Positions 1 through 6,308 of a DNA stretch of 6,572 nucleotides are shown here, piece after piece; the first letter of the stretch is position 1; every line of letters begins with the position of its first letter. Source of the stretch: CAZKUR01 sp964556005. GTDB taxonomy: Bacteria; Bacteroidota; Ignavibacteria; Ignavibacteriales; Ignavibacteriaceae. The DNA lies in assembly GCA_964556005.1 (NCBI GenBank), contig CAZKUR010000140.1, forward strand, positions 1 to 6,572, in the 5' to 3' direction. A model generated the notes under the pieces. That model was not told where the DNA came from and ran no database searches. It was given only the letters and a program-made list of their open reading frames with translations. The translations under genes were made by a program, and so were the position numbers.

Positions 1-612
1 TCCTAATTCTTTCCCCTTTTGTAGTATTTTAAAAAACTGATATTTGTTTACCCGCGGATAAGAACTCATGCCGGAAATAAAATATGTTTTAAATCCTTTC
101 ACACCATTGCCGGCCAGCTTTTCCATTGAGCTTTCATATTCTTGAAATTTATTTACATCGATTCCGCCGAAGAGAGAAAAATCAACGCATGACATATTCC
201 GAATTACATCCATTTTTATGTCGAAGTTTTCTCCGCTTGTGACAGGAGGAATGGAGGTGCACGGCATATCGATTACAGTTGTTATTCCTCCTGCAGCAGC
301 AGACATGCTTCCGTGATAAAAATCTTCTCTGTGAGTATAACCTGGAGTATCGAAATGAACATGCGGGTCGATGCCGCCCGGTATTGTAATCATCTCTTCG
401 GCATCAATAATACATCTTGAAGGGTTTTCATTAATCGATTGGATATTTTCTTTTGTCAGGCTGGATAATTTGTATTCTCTGAAATCCTCTTTTGTTTTAA
501 ATTCCGAGGATAGATTTTCACGGTATTCAATAATTGTATCTTCAAAATAAATATCTACGGTTTTTTCCTTACCGGCTGATTCATCATATATATGACAGTT
601 TTTTAAGATCAT
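1..612 (-). CDS. Cyclic amidohydrolase, allantoinase/dihydroorotase/hydantoinase group (C-terminus outside window)
   Basis: Partial gene: 204 codons are visible from the ATG at 612, and the reading frame stays open to base 1. Members of this metal-dependent family hydrolyse cyclic amides (allantoin, hydantoins, dihydropyrimidines, dihydroorotate) in the cytoplasm. The metal-binding signature PGGIDPHVHF is at residues 78-87 (His84 and His86). GITTVIDMP follows near residue 110, and GFKTYF puts Lys175 where the carboxylated bridging lysine belongs; the 91-residue spacing from His84 is normal for the family. The stretch from IPPVT to QFFKILQKGKELG resembles bacterial allantoinase from memory. 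The first histidine lies about 25 residues later than in typical hydantoinases because residues 30-75 are longer and polar. A weak AGG ribosome site lies 7 bases before the ATG. The distal metal and substrate-binding residues are off the window, so the substrate is undecided; the purine context favours allantoin or a hydantoin. Family confidence is high, substrate confidence low. Confidence 0.88.
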   Translation of the reverse strand, partial: MILKNCHIYDESAGKEKTVDIYFEDTIIEYRENLSSEFKTKEDFREYKLSSLTKENIQSINENPSRCIIDAEEMITIPGGIDPHVHFDTPGYTHREDFYHGSMSAAAGGITTVIDMPCTSIPPVTSGENFDIKMDVIRNMSCVDFSLFGGIDVNKFQEYESSMEKLAGNGVKGFKTYFISGMSSYPRVNKYQFFKILQKGKELG

Positions 613-652
613 GAAAATACCTAACAAAAGATATTTGAAATTTTCTTACAAC

Positions 653-843
653 TTGAACTCATCCTGTGATGGTTGACCAAAAAGTAATTTTGTCATCACG
701 AACGGAGTGAAGTGATCTCACTTTTGAACTAAAAGCGAAAGATTGTCCGCCTTCGGCGAGATCTCGCCTAGCGGACTTCATTCGAGGACTCATTCGCAAT
801 GACTTTTTTCTTCTTTTTGGTCAACCACGTTGAAAGAGTTCAA
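653..843. repeat. MITE-like intergenic element with nested inverted repeats
   Basis: A 191-bp non-coding element fills most of the gap between the Mo subunit and the cyclic amidohydrolase genes. The outer ends pair as TTGAACTC (653-660) with GAGTTCAA (836-843). A perfect 14-bp inverted repeat follows, GGTTGACCAAAAAG (671-684) with CTTTTTGGTCAACC (813-826). Inside that, GTCATCACG (692-700) faces CGCAATGAC (795-803) with 7 of 9 matches. The centre holds a GC-rich hairpin at 745-776. No open reading frame or obvious target-site duplication is seen. The GTCATYRCGA...GTGATCTC theme resembles dispersed intergenic repeats seen in many bacterial genomes, but copy number cannot be judged from one copy. 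Its end lies about 40 bases before the amidohydrolase ATG, so it could affect that gene's promoter or the end of the hydroxylase transcript. Confidence 0.75.
745..776 (-). terminator. GC-rich hairpin, possible terminator-like structure
   Basis: On the minus-strand transcript GTCCGC (776-771) pairs with GCGGAC (750-745), and inside it GGCGA and TCGCC close a GATC loop; bases 755-768 form a perfect 14-bp palindrome. This makes about 11 GC-rich pairs with a small unequal internal loop, followed by AATCTTTCGCTTTT, which is only moderately U-rich. It lies 124 bases or more after the stop of the Mo subunit gene. The pairing is plain in the sequence. A terminator role is a guess, since the hairpin is also an internal part of the MITE-like element. 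Confidence 0.3.
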
Positions 844-899
844 ATTAAAAAGAACTAAAAAACCCTAAAGATTTTTTTCTAAATATTGTTTTTAAGATT

Positions 900-3239
900 T
901 TATTCATTCAAAATATTTAAAACATATTCCGGTACAAACGGAGCTTTAAATAATCTCTTTCCAGTTGCATTATAAAAAGCATTTGCTACGGCAGGCAAGG
1001 CTCCGTTAATATTTATTTCAGAAATCGACTTTGCACCGAAAGGTCCCGTCTCTTCATAAGACTCGATTAATTTTACTTTAATCGGCGGAATGTCATAAGC
1101 CGTATACATTCCGTATTTCCCGAAAGTATCGTTCAACATTTTGCCGTGAGGAGTGAAATAGTAATCTTCAAATAAAGCGTAAGCTAAACCGTTTACGATG
1201 GCTCCTTCAGTCTGGCCTTCGGCAAGGGTTGTATTGATTGGAGTTCCGCAGTCAACTGTAGCAACATAATTCAGAACTTTTATAATGCCGGTGAATGTAT
1301 CGACTTCAATTTCAGCAAAATGTGCAGCAAACGGAGGCGGAGATTTCGGGGAAACATGAGAGGCAGTGGCTTGAATTTGAAATTGATTATTCTGATAAAA
1401 AGCATAACGGCAAATATCTTCAAACGATACTTCACCTGAATCCTGAATATTTTCAGCAGATTTTGTTATTACTTTGTTATCCTCAATTTGAACATCATCA
1501 ATTGTCAAACCTAATATTTCCGCACCAACTTTTAAGATTTGTCCTTTAATTTTTTCAGCACATTTCTGTACTGCTTTACCGGATAAGTATGTTGTCGATG
1601 AAGCATAAGCGCCGACATCGAAAGGAGTGTTGTCCGTATCGGAAGAAGTAACAATAAATTTTTCAACAGGTGTATCGAGAACTTCGGAAGCTATTTGTGC
1701 AAGTATCGTATCCGAGCCTGTGCCGAGATCAGTTGCGCCGACATTCAAATTGAACGAACCGTCGTCATTCATTTTTATATATGCAGATGCCATATCTACT
1801 TCCGGGATTGCAGAACCTTGCATCATAGCTGCCATCCCGATTCCTCTTTTGTACCGGTTCGTTTTGTTCAATTCGGAATTCGCGCCGTAGATATTTCTTT
1901 TTTCATACCAGTTCGATTCCTTTGCACCTTCATCGATACATTCTTCCAATGATGTTGAAGTAACCGTCATAGCAACGCCTTCTTTGCCTTCGCCCAATGC
2001 TTTGAAGATCGGCGAGGTTTCTCCCGATTTGATTGACCATTTTTTATAGTATTCGAGAATATCCTGTTTAGTGTCCTCGCAAATCATATCTATAACCTGT
2101 CCGAAACCGAAGTATGCTTCGGTTGCTCCGTAGCCTCTGTATGCGCCGCCGCAGGGAAGATTTGTGTAAACACTCTTTCCGGTAAATCTCACGTTTTCGA
2201 TTTTGTTAAATAAAGGGAGTGTCTTTGAACCGGCATTCGATAAAACCGTTAAAGCATGCGAGCCGTATCCGCCGGAATTTTCCAACGCATCCAGATGAAT
2301 TGCATTTATTTTCCCGTCGTCGTTGTATCCGGCTTTAAATATAGTTCTGAATTGATGCCGTGTTCTCGTGGACTTAAAAACTTCTTTTCTGTTATAAACT
2401 AATTTAGCAGGACGTTTGGTCTTCCATGTAATCAATGCTACAATCGGTTCGAGCAAAACCTCCTGCTTACCTCCGAAGCCTCCGCCGATTCTCGGTTTGA
2501 TAACACGAATTTGTGAGATAGGTATTTCAGTGAGATGAGAAACTATTCTTCTTACATGAAACGGAACTTGAGTTGAAGAAATTATTACAAGCCTTCCGCG
2601 GTTATCAATATATGATACTGCGGAGTGAGGTTCCAAGGCACAGTGTGAAGCATATGGAGTAAAAAATGTATGCTCAATTTTTTTTGCTGAATTTTTAAAA
2701 GCCTCGTCAAAACTTCCAATATCGGCTTCTACTTTTGCAGGCATGTTTTTAGATGCATCGAAATAAACCGGAATTTTTGGAAACGCACCGTCGTCTTTAT
2801 GAATTATTATTTTTGAATCCTCAGCCTTTTCAAAATCCAAAAGAGGTTTTAGTTTTTTATATTTTACTTTTATTCTCTTTAAAGCTGCATCAGCAATCTC
2901 TTTTGTTTCGGCGGCAACGGCGCAAACATTATCGCCGACAAACCTCATGGTGTCTCCGAATAAAAAAGTATCGTAAGGCGACGGTTCGGGATAACCCTGT
3001 CCGGCAGTTGTGTATAAAATCTGTTTTACATTTTTGTAAGATAACACATCGACAACACCGGGCATTTTAAGAGCGGCGGAATCATCTATGTCCTCAATTA
3101 TAGCATGTGCATAACCCGAATGTAAAACGGAAACATGAAGCATATCTTTAAAATTAAAATCATCGGAATATTGTTCATTCCCGGTTACCAAAGCCAGCCC
3201 GTCGATTTTTTCGATTGGTTTATTTATGTATTTGAGCAT
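900..3239 (-). CDS. xdhA: Xanthine dehydrogenase-family molybdenum-binding subunit
   Basis: Catalytic subunit of a molybdenum hydroxylase; 779 residues, the normal length for a stand-alone Mo subunit (E. coli XdhA is about 750). It would hydroxylate a purine such as hypoxanthine or xanthine at the Mo-pterin centre and pass electrons to the Fe-S and FAD subunits. The N-terminal a/b hammerhead domain spans about residues 15-130. The Mo-pterin domains carry GGGFGGK at 252-258, AYRGYG at 366-371 with Arg368, and LEPHSAV with Glu203; the last two align with the substrate-pocket Arg and Glu of xanthine dehydrogenases. Glu741 in GAKSISEININ fits the catalytic glutamate. Two motifs differ from the textbook form: DLGTG at 504-508 where GQG is common, and SEININ where GEPP is common. 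TAAGGCGG sits 7 bases before the ATG, and the previous gene's in-frame TAA fixes the start. The symbol follows E. coli naming. The exact substrate is inferred from the neighbours. Confidence 0.93.
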   Translation of the reverse strand: MLKYINKPIEKIDGLALVTGNEQYSDDFNFKDMLHVSVLHSGYAHAIIEDIDDSAALKMPGVVDVLSYKNVKQILYTTAGQGYPEPSPYDTFLFGDTMRFVGDNVCAVAAETKEIADAALKRIKVKYKKLKPLLDFEKAEDSKIIIHKDDGAFPKIPVYFDASKNMPAKVEADIGSFDEAFKNSAKKIEHTFFTPYASHCALEPHSAVSYIDNRGRLVIISSTQVPFHVRRIVSHLTEIPISQIRVIKPRIGGGFGGKQEVLLEPIVALITWKTKRPAKLVYNRKEVFKSTRTRHQFRTIFKAGYNDDGKINAIHLDALENSGGYGSHALTVLSNAGSKTLPLFNKIENVRFTGKSVYTNLPCGGAYRGYGATEAYFGFGQVIDMICEDTKQDILEYYKKWSIKSGETSPIFKALGEGKEGVAMTVTSTSLEECIDEGAKESNWYEKRNIYGANSELNKTNRYKRGIGMAAMMQGSAIPEVDMASAYIKMNDDGSFNLNVGATDLGTGSDTILAQIASEVLDTPVEKFIVTSSDTDNTPFDVGAYASSTTYLSGKAVQKCAEKIKGQILKVGAEILGLTIDDVQIEDNKVITKSAENIQDSGEVSFEDICRYAFYQNNQFQIQATASHVSPKSPPPFAAHFAEIEVDTFTGIIKVLNYVATVDCGTPINTTLAEGQTEGAIVNGLAYALFEDYYFTPHGKMLNDTFGKYGMYTAYDIPPIKVKLIESYEETGPFGAKSISEININGALPAVANAFYNATGKRLFKAPFVPEYVLNILNE

Positions 3240-3251
3240 TGTTTTTCCGCC

Positions 3252-3719
3252 TTAACTTTTCTCGTTTATTAATTCCGCTGATTTTTCAACAGCTTCGATT
3301 ATTTTTACGTAGCCGGTGCACCTGCATAAATTTCCGTCCAATCCTTCCGTGATTTCTTCGTAAGTCGGATTGGGGTGTTCCCTCAACAAAGAGTAAGTGG
3401 CAATTACCATCCCTGGTGAACAAAATCCGCACTGGTCGGCTCCGGTTTTTGCAAAAGTTTTTTGGATGATATGAGGTTCATGCAAAGTGCCGATTCCCTT
3501 TACGGTTTTGACTTCTTTATTTCTTACACTCATTGCAAGAACCTGGCAGGAGTTAACGGGTTTTTCATCAAGCAATACCAGGCACGAACCGCATTCACCT
3601 TCGCTGCAGCCGCATTTTACTTCGGTGTAACCGTTGTTTCTTAAAACTTCCAATAACGTTTCGTTGGATTTAATTTCCAGTTCTTTCGATTCCGAATTTA
3701 TATTAAAATTTATTTTCAT
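3252..3719 (-). CDS. xdhC: Xanthine dehydrogenase-family [2Fe-2S] subunit
   Basis: Small electron-transfer subunit of 155 residues, the usual size, carrying two [2Fe-2S] clusters that link the Mo centre to FAD. The N-terminal plant-ferredoxin-like domain has Cys38, Cys43, Cys46 and Cys58 in GCSEGECGSC...NSC. The C-terminal helical domain has the second set, Cys97 and Cys100 in QCGFCSPG and Cys132 and Cys134 in NLCRCTGY. All eight ligands are present, so both clusters should form. An extra Cys36 precedes the first ligand. The ATG overlaps the TGA of the FAD gene (ATGA, 3719-3716), and GGGAG lies 6 bases before it, which suggests translational coupling. The stop codon is 12 bases from the Mo subunit ATG in the same frame. 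E. coli naming is used; in Rhodobacter xdhC means a different gene, the cofactor-insertion chaperone. Confidence 0.95.
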   Translation of the reverse strand: MKINFNINSESKELEIKSNETLLEVLRNNGYTEVKCGCSEGECGSCLVLLDEKPVNSCQVLAMSVRNKEVKTVKGIGTLHEPHIIQKTFAKTGADQCGFCSPGMVIATYSLLREHPNPTYEEITEGLDGNLCRCTGYVKIIEAVEKSAELINEKS

Positions 3720-4540
3720 TTATTTCTCCCGGCAATTTCTGTAAGAAGATCTTTGAAATATACTTTTGCAACATTTTCTTTGTAACCTGCGCTGTACTTG
3801 TAATCGGGAATAAATTTCGGCGTTATATATTTTTCCGCTTTCTGAATCAGTTCTTCCCATAATTTTTTGCCGTTAAAAATATTCTCCGCTCTTTTGAATC
3901 TTTTAAATCTTCCCTGTACGCCTGTGATTACAAATTTTGCTTCTTCAATAATATCTTTTTTCATCTTAAATGATACCGCAATATTAAAGAGAGGATATTC
4001 AAAACGAATTAGAGTAAATCTTTTTACTCCCCAAATTAAATTCTCATCGGAAGGAACAATAATTTCTTTAATCAAATGTTTTATCTTAATTGTTCCTTTC
4101 GAAACATAATCTTCGATTGATAATGTATTGTTTTTTTTACCTACAATATTAACCTTTGCATCCAATGCAATTAAGGGAGCGTAGAGACTGCTCCATAACG
4201 GAAAATCTTTGAGTGAACCACCAACAGTTATCCGGTTTCTTAGCGGAGTGGAAGCTGCCTGCGCTAAAGAAGCGGAAAGCATTTTTAAGTTTCCTGTTTC
4301 TCTTGAGTATTGTACAATTTCTCCAAAAGTTACTACAGAGCCGATGTGAAATTTGTTTTTATCTTGTTTAATATAATCAAGCCCTAATCCGCCGACATCG
4401 ACGAGGCCGGTTATACTTTTGGTTTGTGTTTTTAAAATTCTTGTTCCACCCGCATGAAGAATTACTCCCTGCCGGTTAATCAGCTTCAAAGCCTCTTTAA
4501 GATTTTTTGGGAAGTACCATTGTATTTCGTTAGGAAGCAT
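3716..4540 (-). CDS. xdhB: Xanthine dehydrogenase-family FAD-binding subunit (divergent, YgfM-like)
   Basis: FAD subunit of 274 residues, a little shorter than typical members (about 290). It would accept electrons from the Fe-S subunit and reduce NAD+ or another acceptor. The N-terminal FAD domain shows AGGT at residues 30-33, IGSVVTF at 66-72, and RNRITVGGSL...LIALDA at 101-128, the usual frame of the molybdopterin-dehydrogenase FAD fold. A C-terminal domain covers about residues 170-270. The second flavin loop reads GGSLKDFPLWS, where most relatives have a GGN-I-x-N-x-(S/P)-x-x-D pattern, so the site is divergent; its size and SIEDY motif recall E. coli YgfM. The ATG is the first possible start, because an in-frame TAA lies one codon upstream. 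Its ribosome site is weak (GGAA, 8 bases off). It is the first gene of the hydroxylase operon and has a 328-base leader with several palindromes. Confidence 0.9.
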   Translation of the reverse strand: MLPNEIQWYFPKNLKEALKLINRQGVILHAGGTRILKTQTKSITGLVDVGGLGLDYIKQDKNKFHIGSVVTFGEIVQYSRETGNLKMLSASLAQAASTPLRNRITVGGSLKDFPLWSSLYAPLIALDAKVNIVGKKNNTLSIEDYVSKGTIKIKHLIKEIIVPSDENLIWGVKRFTLIRFEYPLFNIAVSFKMKKDIIEEAKFVITGVQGRFKRFKRAENIFNGKKLWEELIQKAEKYITPKFIPDYKYSAGYKENVAKVYFKDLLTEIAGRNK

Positions 4541-4590
4541 AGATTAGTTCCGTATAAATTTGTTTGTGGTTTAAAGTATGTTGTGGGTTG

Positions 4591-4616
4591 TTTAATAAAT
4601 AGGAGTATTTATTAAA
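4591..4616. promoter_or_regulatory. Perfect 11-4-11 inverted repeat upstream of the hydroxylase operon
   Basis: TTTAATAAATA (4591-4601) and TATTTATTAAA (4606-4616) are exact inverted repeats around GGAG. They lie 51-76 bases before the FAD-subunit ATG. As DNA this could be an operator for a dimeric regulator. In the operon's mRNA it would be an A/U-only 11-bp hairpin with a CUCC loop, which could pair with GGAG-type ribosome sites. It lacks a following T-run, so it is not a standard terminator. The repeat is certain; its role is inferred from its position alone. Confidence 0.5.
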
Positions 4617-4633
4617 GTTTTTTAGCAAGAAAT

Positions 4634-4650
4634 TGAATTGTAACAATTCA
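4634..4650. promoter_or_regulatory. Perfect 17-bp palindrome, candidate operator
   Basis: TGAATTGTAACAATTCA has two exact 8-base arms around one central base. It lies 94-110 bases before the FAD-subunit ATG and 17 bases beyond the 26-bp inverted repeat. Its size and symmetry suit a dimeric repressor or activator site. No regulator gene is visible in the window, and no second copy of this site was noticed. Confidence 0.4.
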
Positions 4651-4677
4651 GAATTATAAAAAAATATGTACGAGAAT

Positions 4678-4770
4678 ACTTTGTGGTACTTTGTGTGTCT
4701 TTGAGAAACGTTGTGTGATGAAAAATTTTTACCACGGAGAACACAGAGGAAACACAGAGTTTCACAGAGT
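4678..4770. repeat. Imperfect inverted repeat with 10-11 base internal periodicity
   Basis: The left half (4678-4720) repeats ACTTTGTG at 4678 and 4688, with degenerate units after it. The right half (4731-4770) repeats CACAGAG at 4742, 4753 and 4763 and begins ACCACGGAGA. The outer 20 bases of the halves are inverted copies with 15 of 20 matches; the inner parts match less well. The halves meet at AAAAATTTTT (4721-4730), itself a palindrome. From memory, ACCACGGAGA/ACACAGAGG and CTTTGTGGT motifs recur between genes in many environmental bacterial genomes, but I cannot search for copies. It explains most of the 94-codon open frame at 4530-4814, which I do not call a gene. Confidence 0.7.
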
Positions 4771-4868
4771 TTTAAATTTTGAAATTGTTTATATATGTTT
4801 TGAATATTTGACATTCAATATTTTGAATAATTTATTGTAACGCTTTGTTAACAAGTCATAGAATAAAT

Positions 4869-6233
4869 TTAGTTCTTCAATAACCTCGCTGCAATTTCAT
4901 TTCCTTTTTTTATTATCAGTTCTTCGTCTTCGCCTATTAATTTGCCTTTATCAACAACTACTCTTCCGTTTACAATTGTATATTCCGTTTGATGATTTAT
5001 TCCTGTGAATATTAATGCAGCTAACGGATCGGAAAGACTGCCGGTATACTCAATCTTGTTAATATTGAATAATGCAAGGTCTGCCAGCCAGCCTTCTTTT
5101 ATTTTTCCTGCATTATGAAAATTTAAAATTTTATTTCCGTTTTCTATTCCCATTTTGAATGCTTCAACTGCCGTTAAGCCCGAAGGTCCGTATTTAACTC
5201 TTTGAAGAAGCATTGCATTCCTTAATTCGCCGAGCATATCGGAAGAATCATTTGAAGCGGAACCGTCAACACCGATTCCTACGTTTATTCCCATGTCGAG
5301 CATTTCCCTAACACGTGCAATGCCCGAACCTAAACGCATGTTGGATGACGGACAATGTGCAATCGATGTATTTGTTTCTTTCAAAACTTTTAATTCATCA
5401 TCATTAAAAAATATACCGTGTGCAAAGAAAACATCTTCACCTAAAAAATCCACTTCTTCCATTAAGGCCAATGGATTTTTCCCGAACTTGTCATTACAGA
5501 AATTTTCTTCATCTTTTGTTTCGGCAAGATGAGTATGGAGTCTTACTTTGTAGTTGCGTGCCAGCTTGGCAATTTCTTTCATATTCTTTTTTGTAACAGA
5601 AAAAGGAGAACAAGGAGCAAGAACTATTTTTCTCATCGAATCTTCGGATGTATCGTGGTATTGTTCAATTACTCTTAAGCTGTCTTCCAAAATTTGAGCT
5701 TCGGTTTGCACAACAGAATCGGGAGGAAGTCCGCCGTTTTTTTTGCTTAGAGACATCGAACCTCTTGTCGGAGAAAAACGCATTCCCAATTTTTCTGCAG
5801 CTTTAAATTGTATTCCCATCAAATCGCCTTTAAAATTTTCCGGGTAAACATAATGATGATCTGTTGACAATGTACAGCCTGTCTTCAGCAGTTCGCCCAT
5901 AGCTACCAGCGATGAATAATATACGGCATCTTCGTCAATATTTTTCCAGATTTCATAAAGGTAAACAAGCCAGTCGAAAAGTTTGGCGTTTTGCACCGGT
6001 TTTACGTTTCTTGTAAGTGTTTGATAAAAATGATGGTGAGTATTCACAAGTCCGGGAATCACAACCAGAGAAGAACAATCGATAGTCCGCAAGTCATTCT
6101 TTTCAGCCGGATCAACATTTATTTCTTTCCCGATTTTTGCAATGCGGTTGCCGTCTATTAAAATATCGGTATCTGAAAAAGATTTATCGTCATCAAAAGA
6201 AGCAATATAGTAGCAGTTTTTAAGTAAGATCAT
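4869..6233 (-). CDS. 8-oxoguanine deaminase-type amidohydrolase (ATZ/TRZ/SsnA relatives)
   Basis: Complete 454-residue metal-dependent deaminase, the normal length for the group, acting in the cytoplasm. Characterised bacterial 8-oxoguanine deaminases convert 8-oxoguanine to urate and ammonia. The metal site is complete: HxH in NTHHHFYQT (His66, His68), HTHLAE with His235 and catalytic Glu238, His272 in FFAHG, and Asp323 in GVDGSASND. Long stretches match the 8-oxoguanine deaminase type as I remember it, notably TRGSMSLSKKNGGLPPDSVV (156-175), LAPCSPFSVTK (205-215) and IAHCPSSNMRLGSGI (291-305). This is closer than guanine deaminase or SsnA. A strong GAGGGG lies 5 bases before the ATG, and an in-frame TGA just upstream bounds the start. 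It is 328 bases ahead of the hydroxylase operon, so co-transcription is uncertain. The family is secure; the substrate is a strong inference backed by the xanthine dehydrogenase genes next door. A related triazine or aminopurine substrate is the alternative. Confidence 0.88.
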   Translation of the reverse strand: MILLKNCYYIASFDDDKSFSDTDILIDGNRIAKIGKEINVDPAEKNDLRTIDCSSLVVIPGLVNTHHHFYQTLTRNVKPVQNAKLFDWLVYLYEIWKNIDEDAVYYSSLVAMGELLKTGCTLSTDHHYVYPENFKGDLMGIQFKAAEKLGMRFSPTRGSMSLSKKNGGLPPDSVVQTEAQILEDSLRVIEQYHDTSEDSMRKIVLAPCSPFSVTKKNMKEIAKLARNYKVRLHTHLAETKDEENFCNDKFGKNPLALMEEVDFLGEDVFFAHGIFFNDDELKVLKETNTSIAHCPSSNMRLGSGIARVREMLDMGINVGIGVDGSASNDSSDMLGELRNAMLLQRVKYGPSGLTAVEAFKMGIENGNKILNFHNAGKIKEGWLADLALFNINKIEYTGSLSDPLAALIFTGINHQTEYTIVNGRVVVDKGKLIGEDEELIIKKGNEIAARLLKN

Positions 6234-6238
6234 TAAGA

Positions 6239-6244
6239 CCCCTC
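6239..6244 (-). promoter_or_regulatory. Strong Shine-Dalgarno site for the deaminase
   Basis: GAGGGG on the minus strand lies 5 bases before the ATG at 6233. It is the strongest ribosome site in the window and supports this start. Confidence 0.7.
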
Positions 6245-6274
6245 AGCTCTAAATAATAATAATTTTAAAAATAA

Positions 6275-6282
6275 CAAATTTA
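6275..6282 (-). promoter_or_regulatory. Weak promoter-like match (TAAATTTG)
   Basis: TAAATTTG on the minus strand fits the TAnnTTTG -7 element of Bacteroidetes, and it lies about 40 bases before the deaminase ATG in the gap after the cupin gene. A TTG occurs 14 bases upstream, shorter than the roughly 19-21 base spacing expected. In such AT-rich sequence the match may be chance, and the organism's group is itself uncertain. Confidence 0.2.
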
Positions 6283-6308
6283 TTTTTCTATTTCTGCAAC
6301 GAAATTAC

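Noticed and set aside
844..899. Possible terminator just after the Mo subunit stop
   Set aside because: A- and T-runs around CTTTAGGG can pair only weakly, and no GC-containing stem is present.
4678..4770. Short regularly spaced repeats as a possible CRISPR array
   Set aside because: Units are 7-10 bases with a 10-11 base period and no spacers; this is not a CRISPR layout.
4530..4814. 94-codon open reading frame on the minus strand overlapping the start of the FAD subunit gene
   Set aside because: Its middle is the translated intergenic repeat, it overlaps the FAD gene by 11 bases, and it has low-complexity Asn/Phe/Tyr/Leu-rich ends and no recognisable domain.
4813..4828. ATTCAA/TTGAAT inverted repeat after the deaminase stop
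   Set aside because: Only 6 AT-rich pairs with no T-run; likely chance in AT-rich sequence.
1295..5532. Several plus-strand open frames of 60-105 codons
   Set aside because: Each lies wholly inside a well-supported minus-strand gene and has no domain or credible protein composition.
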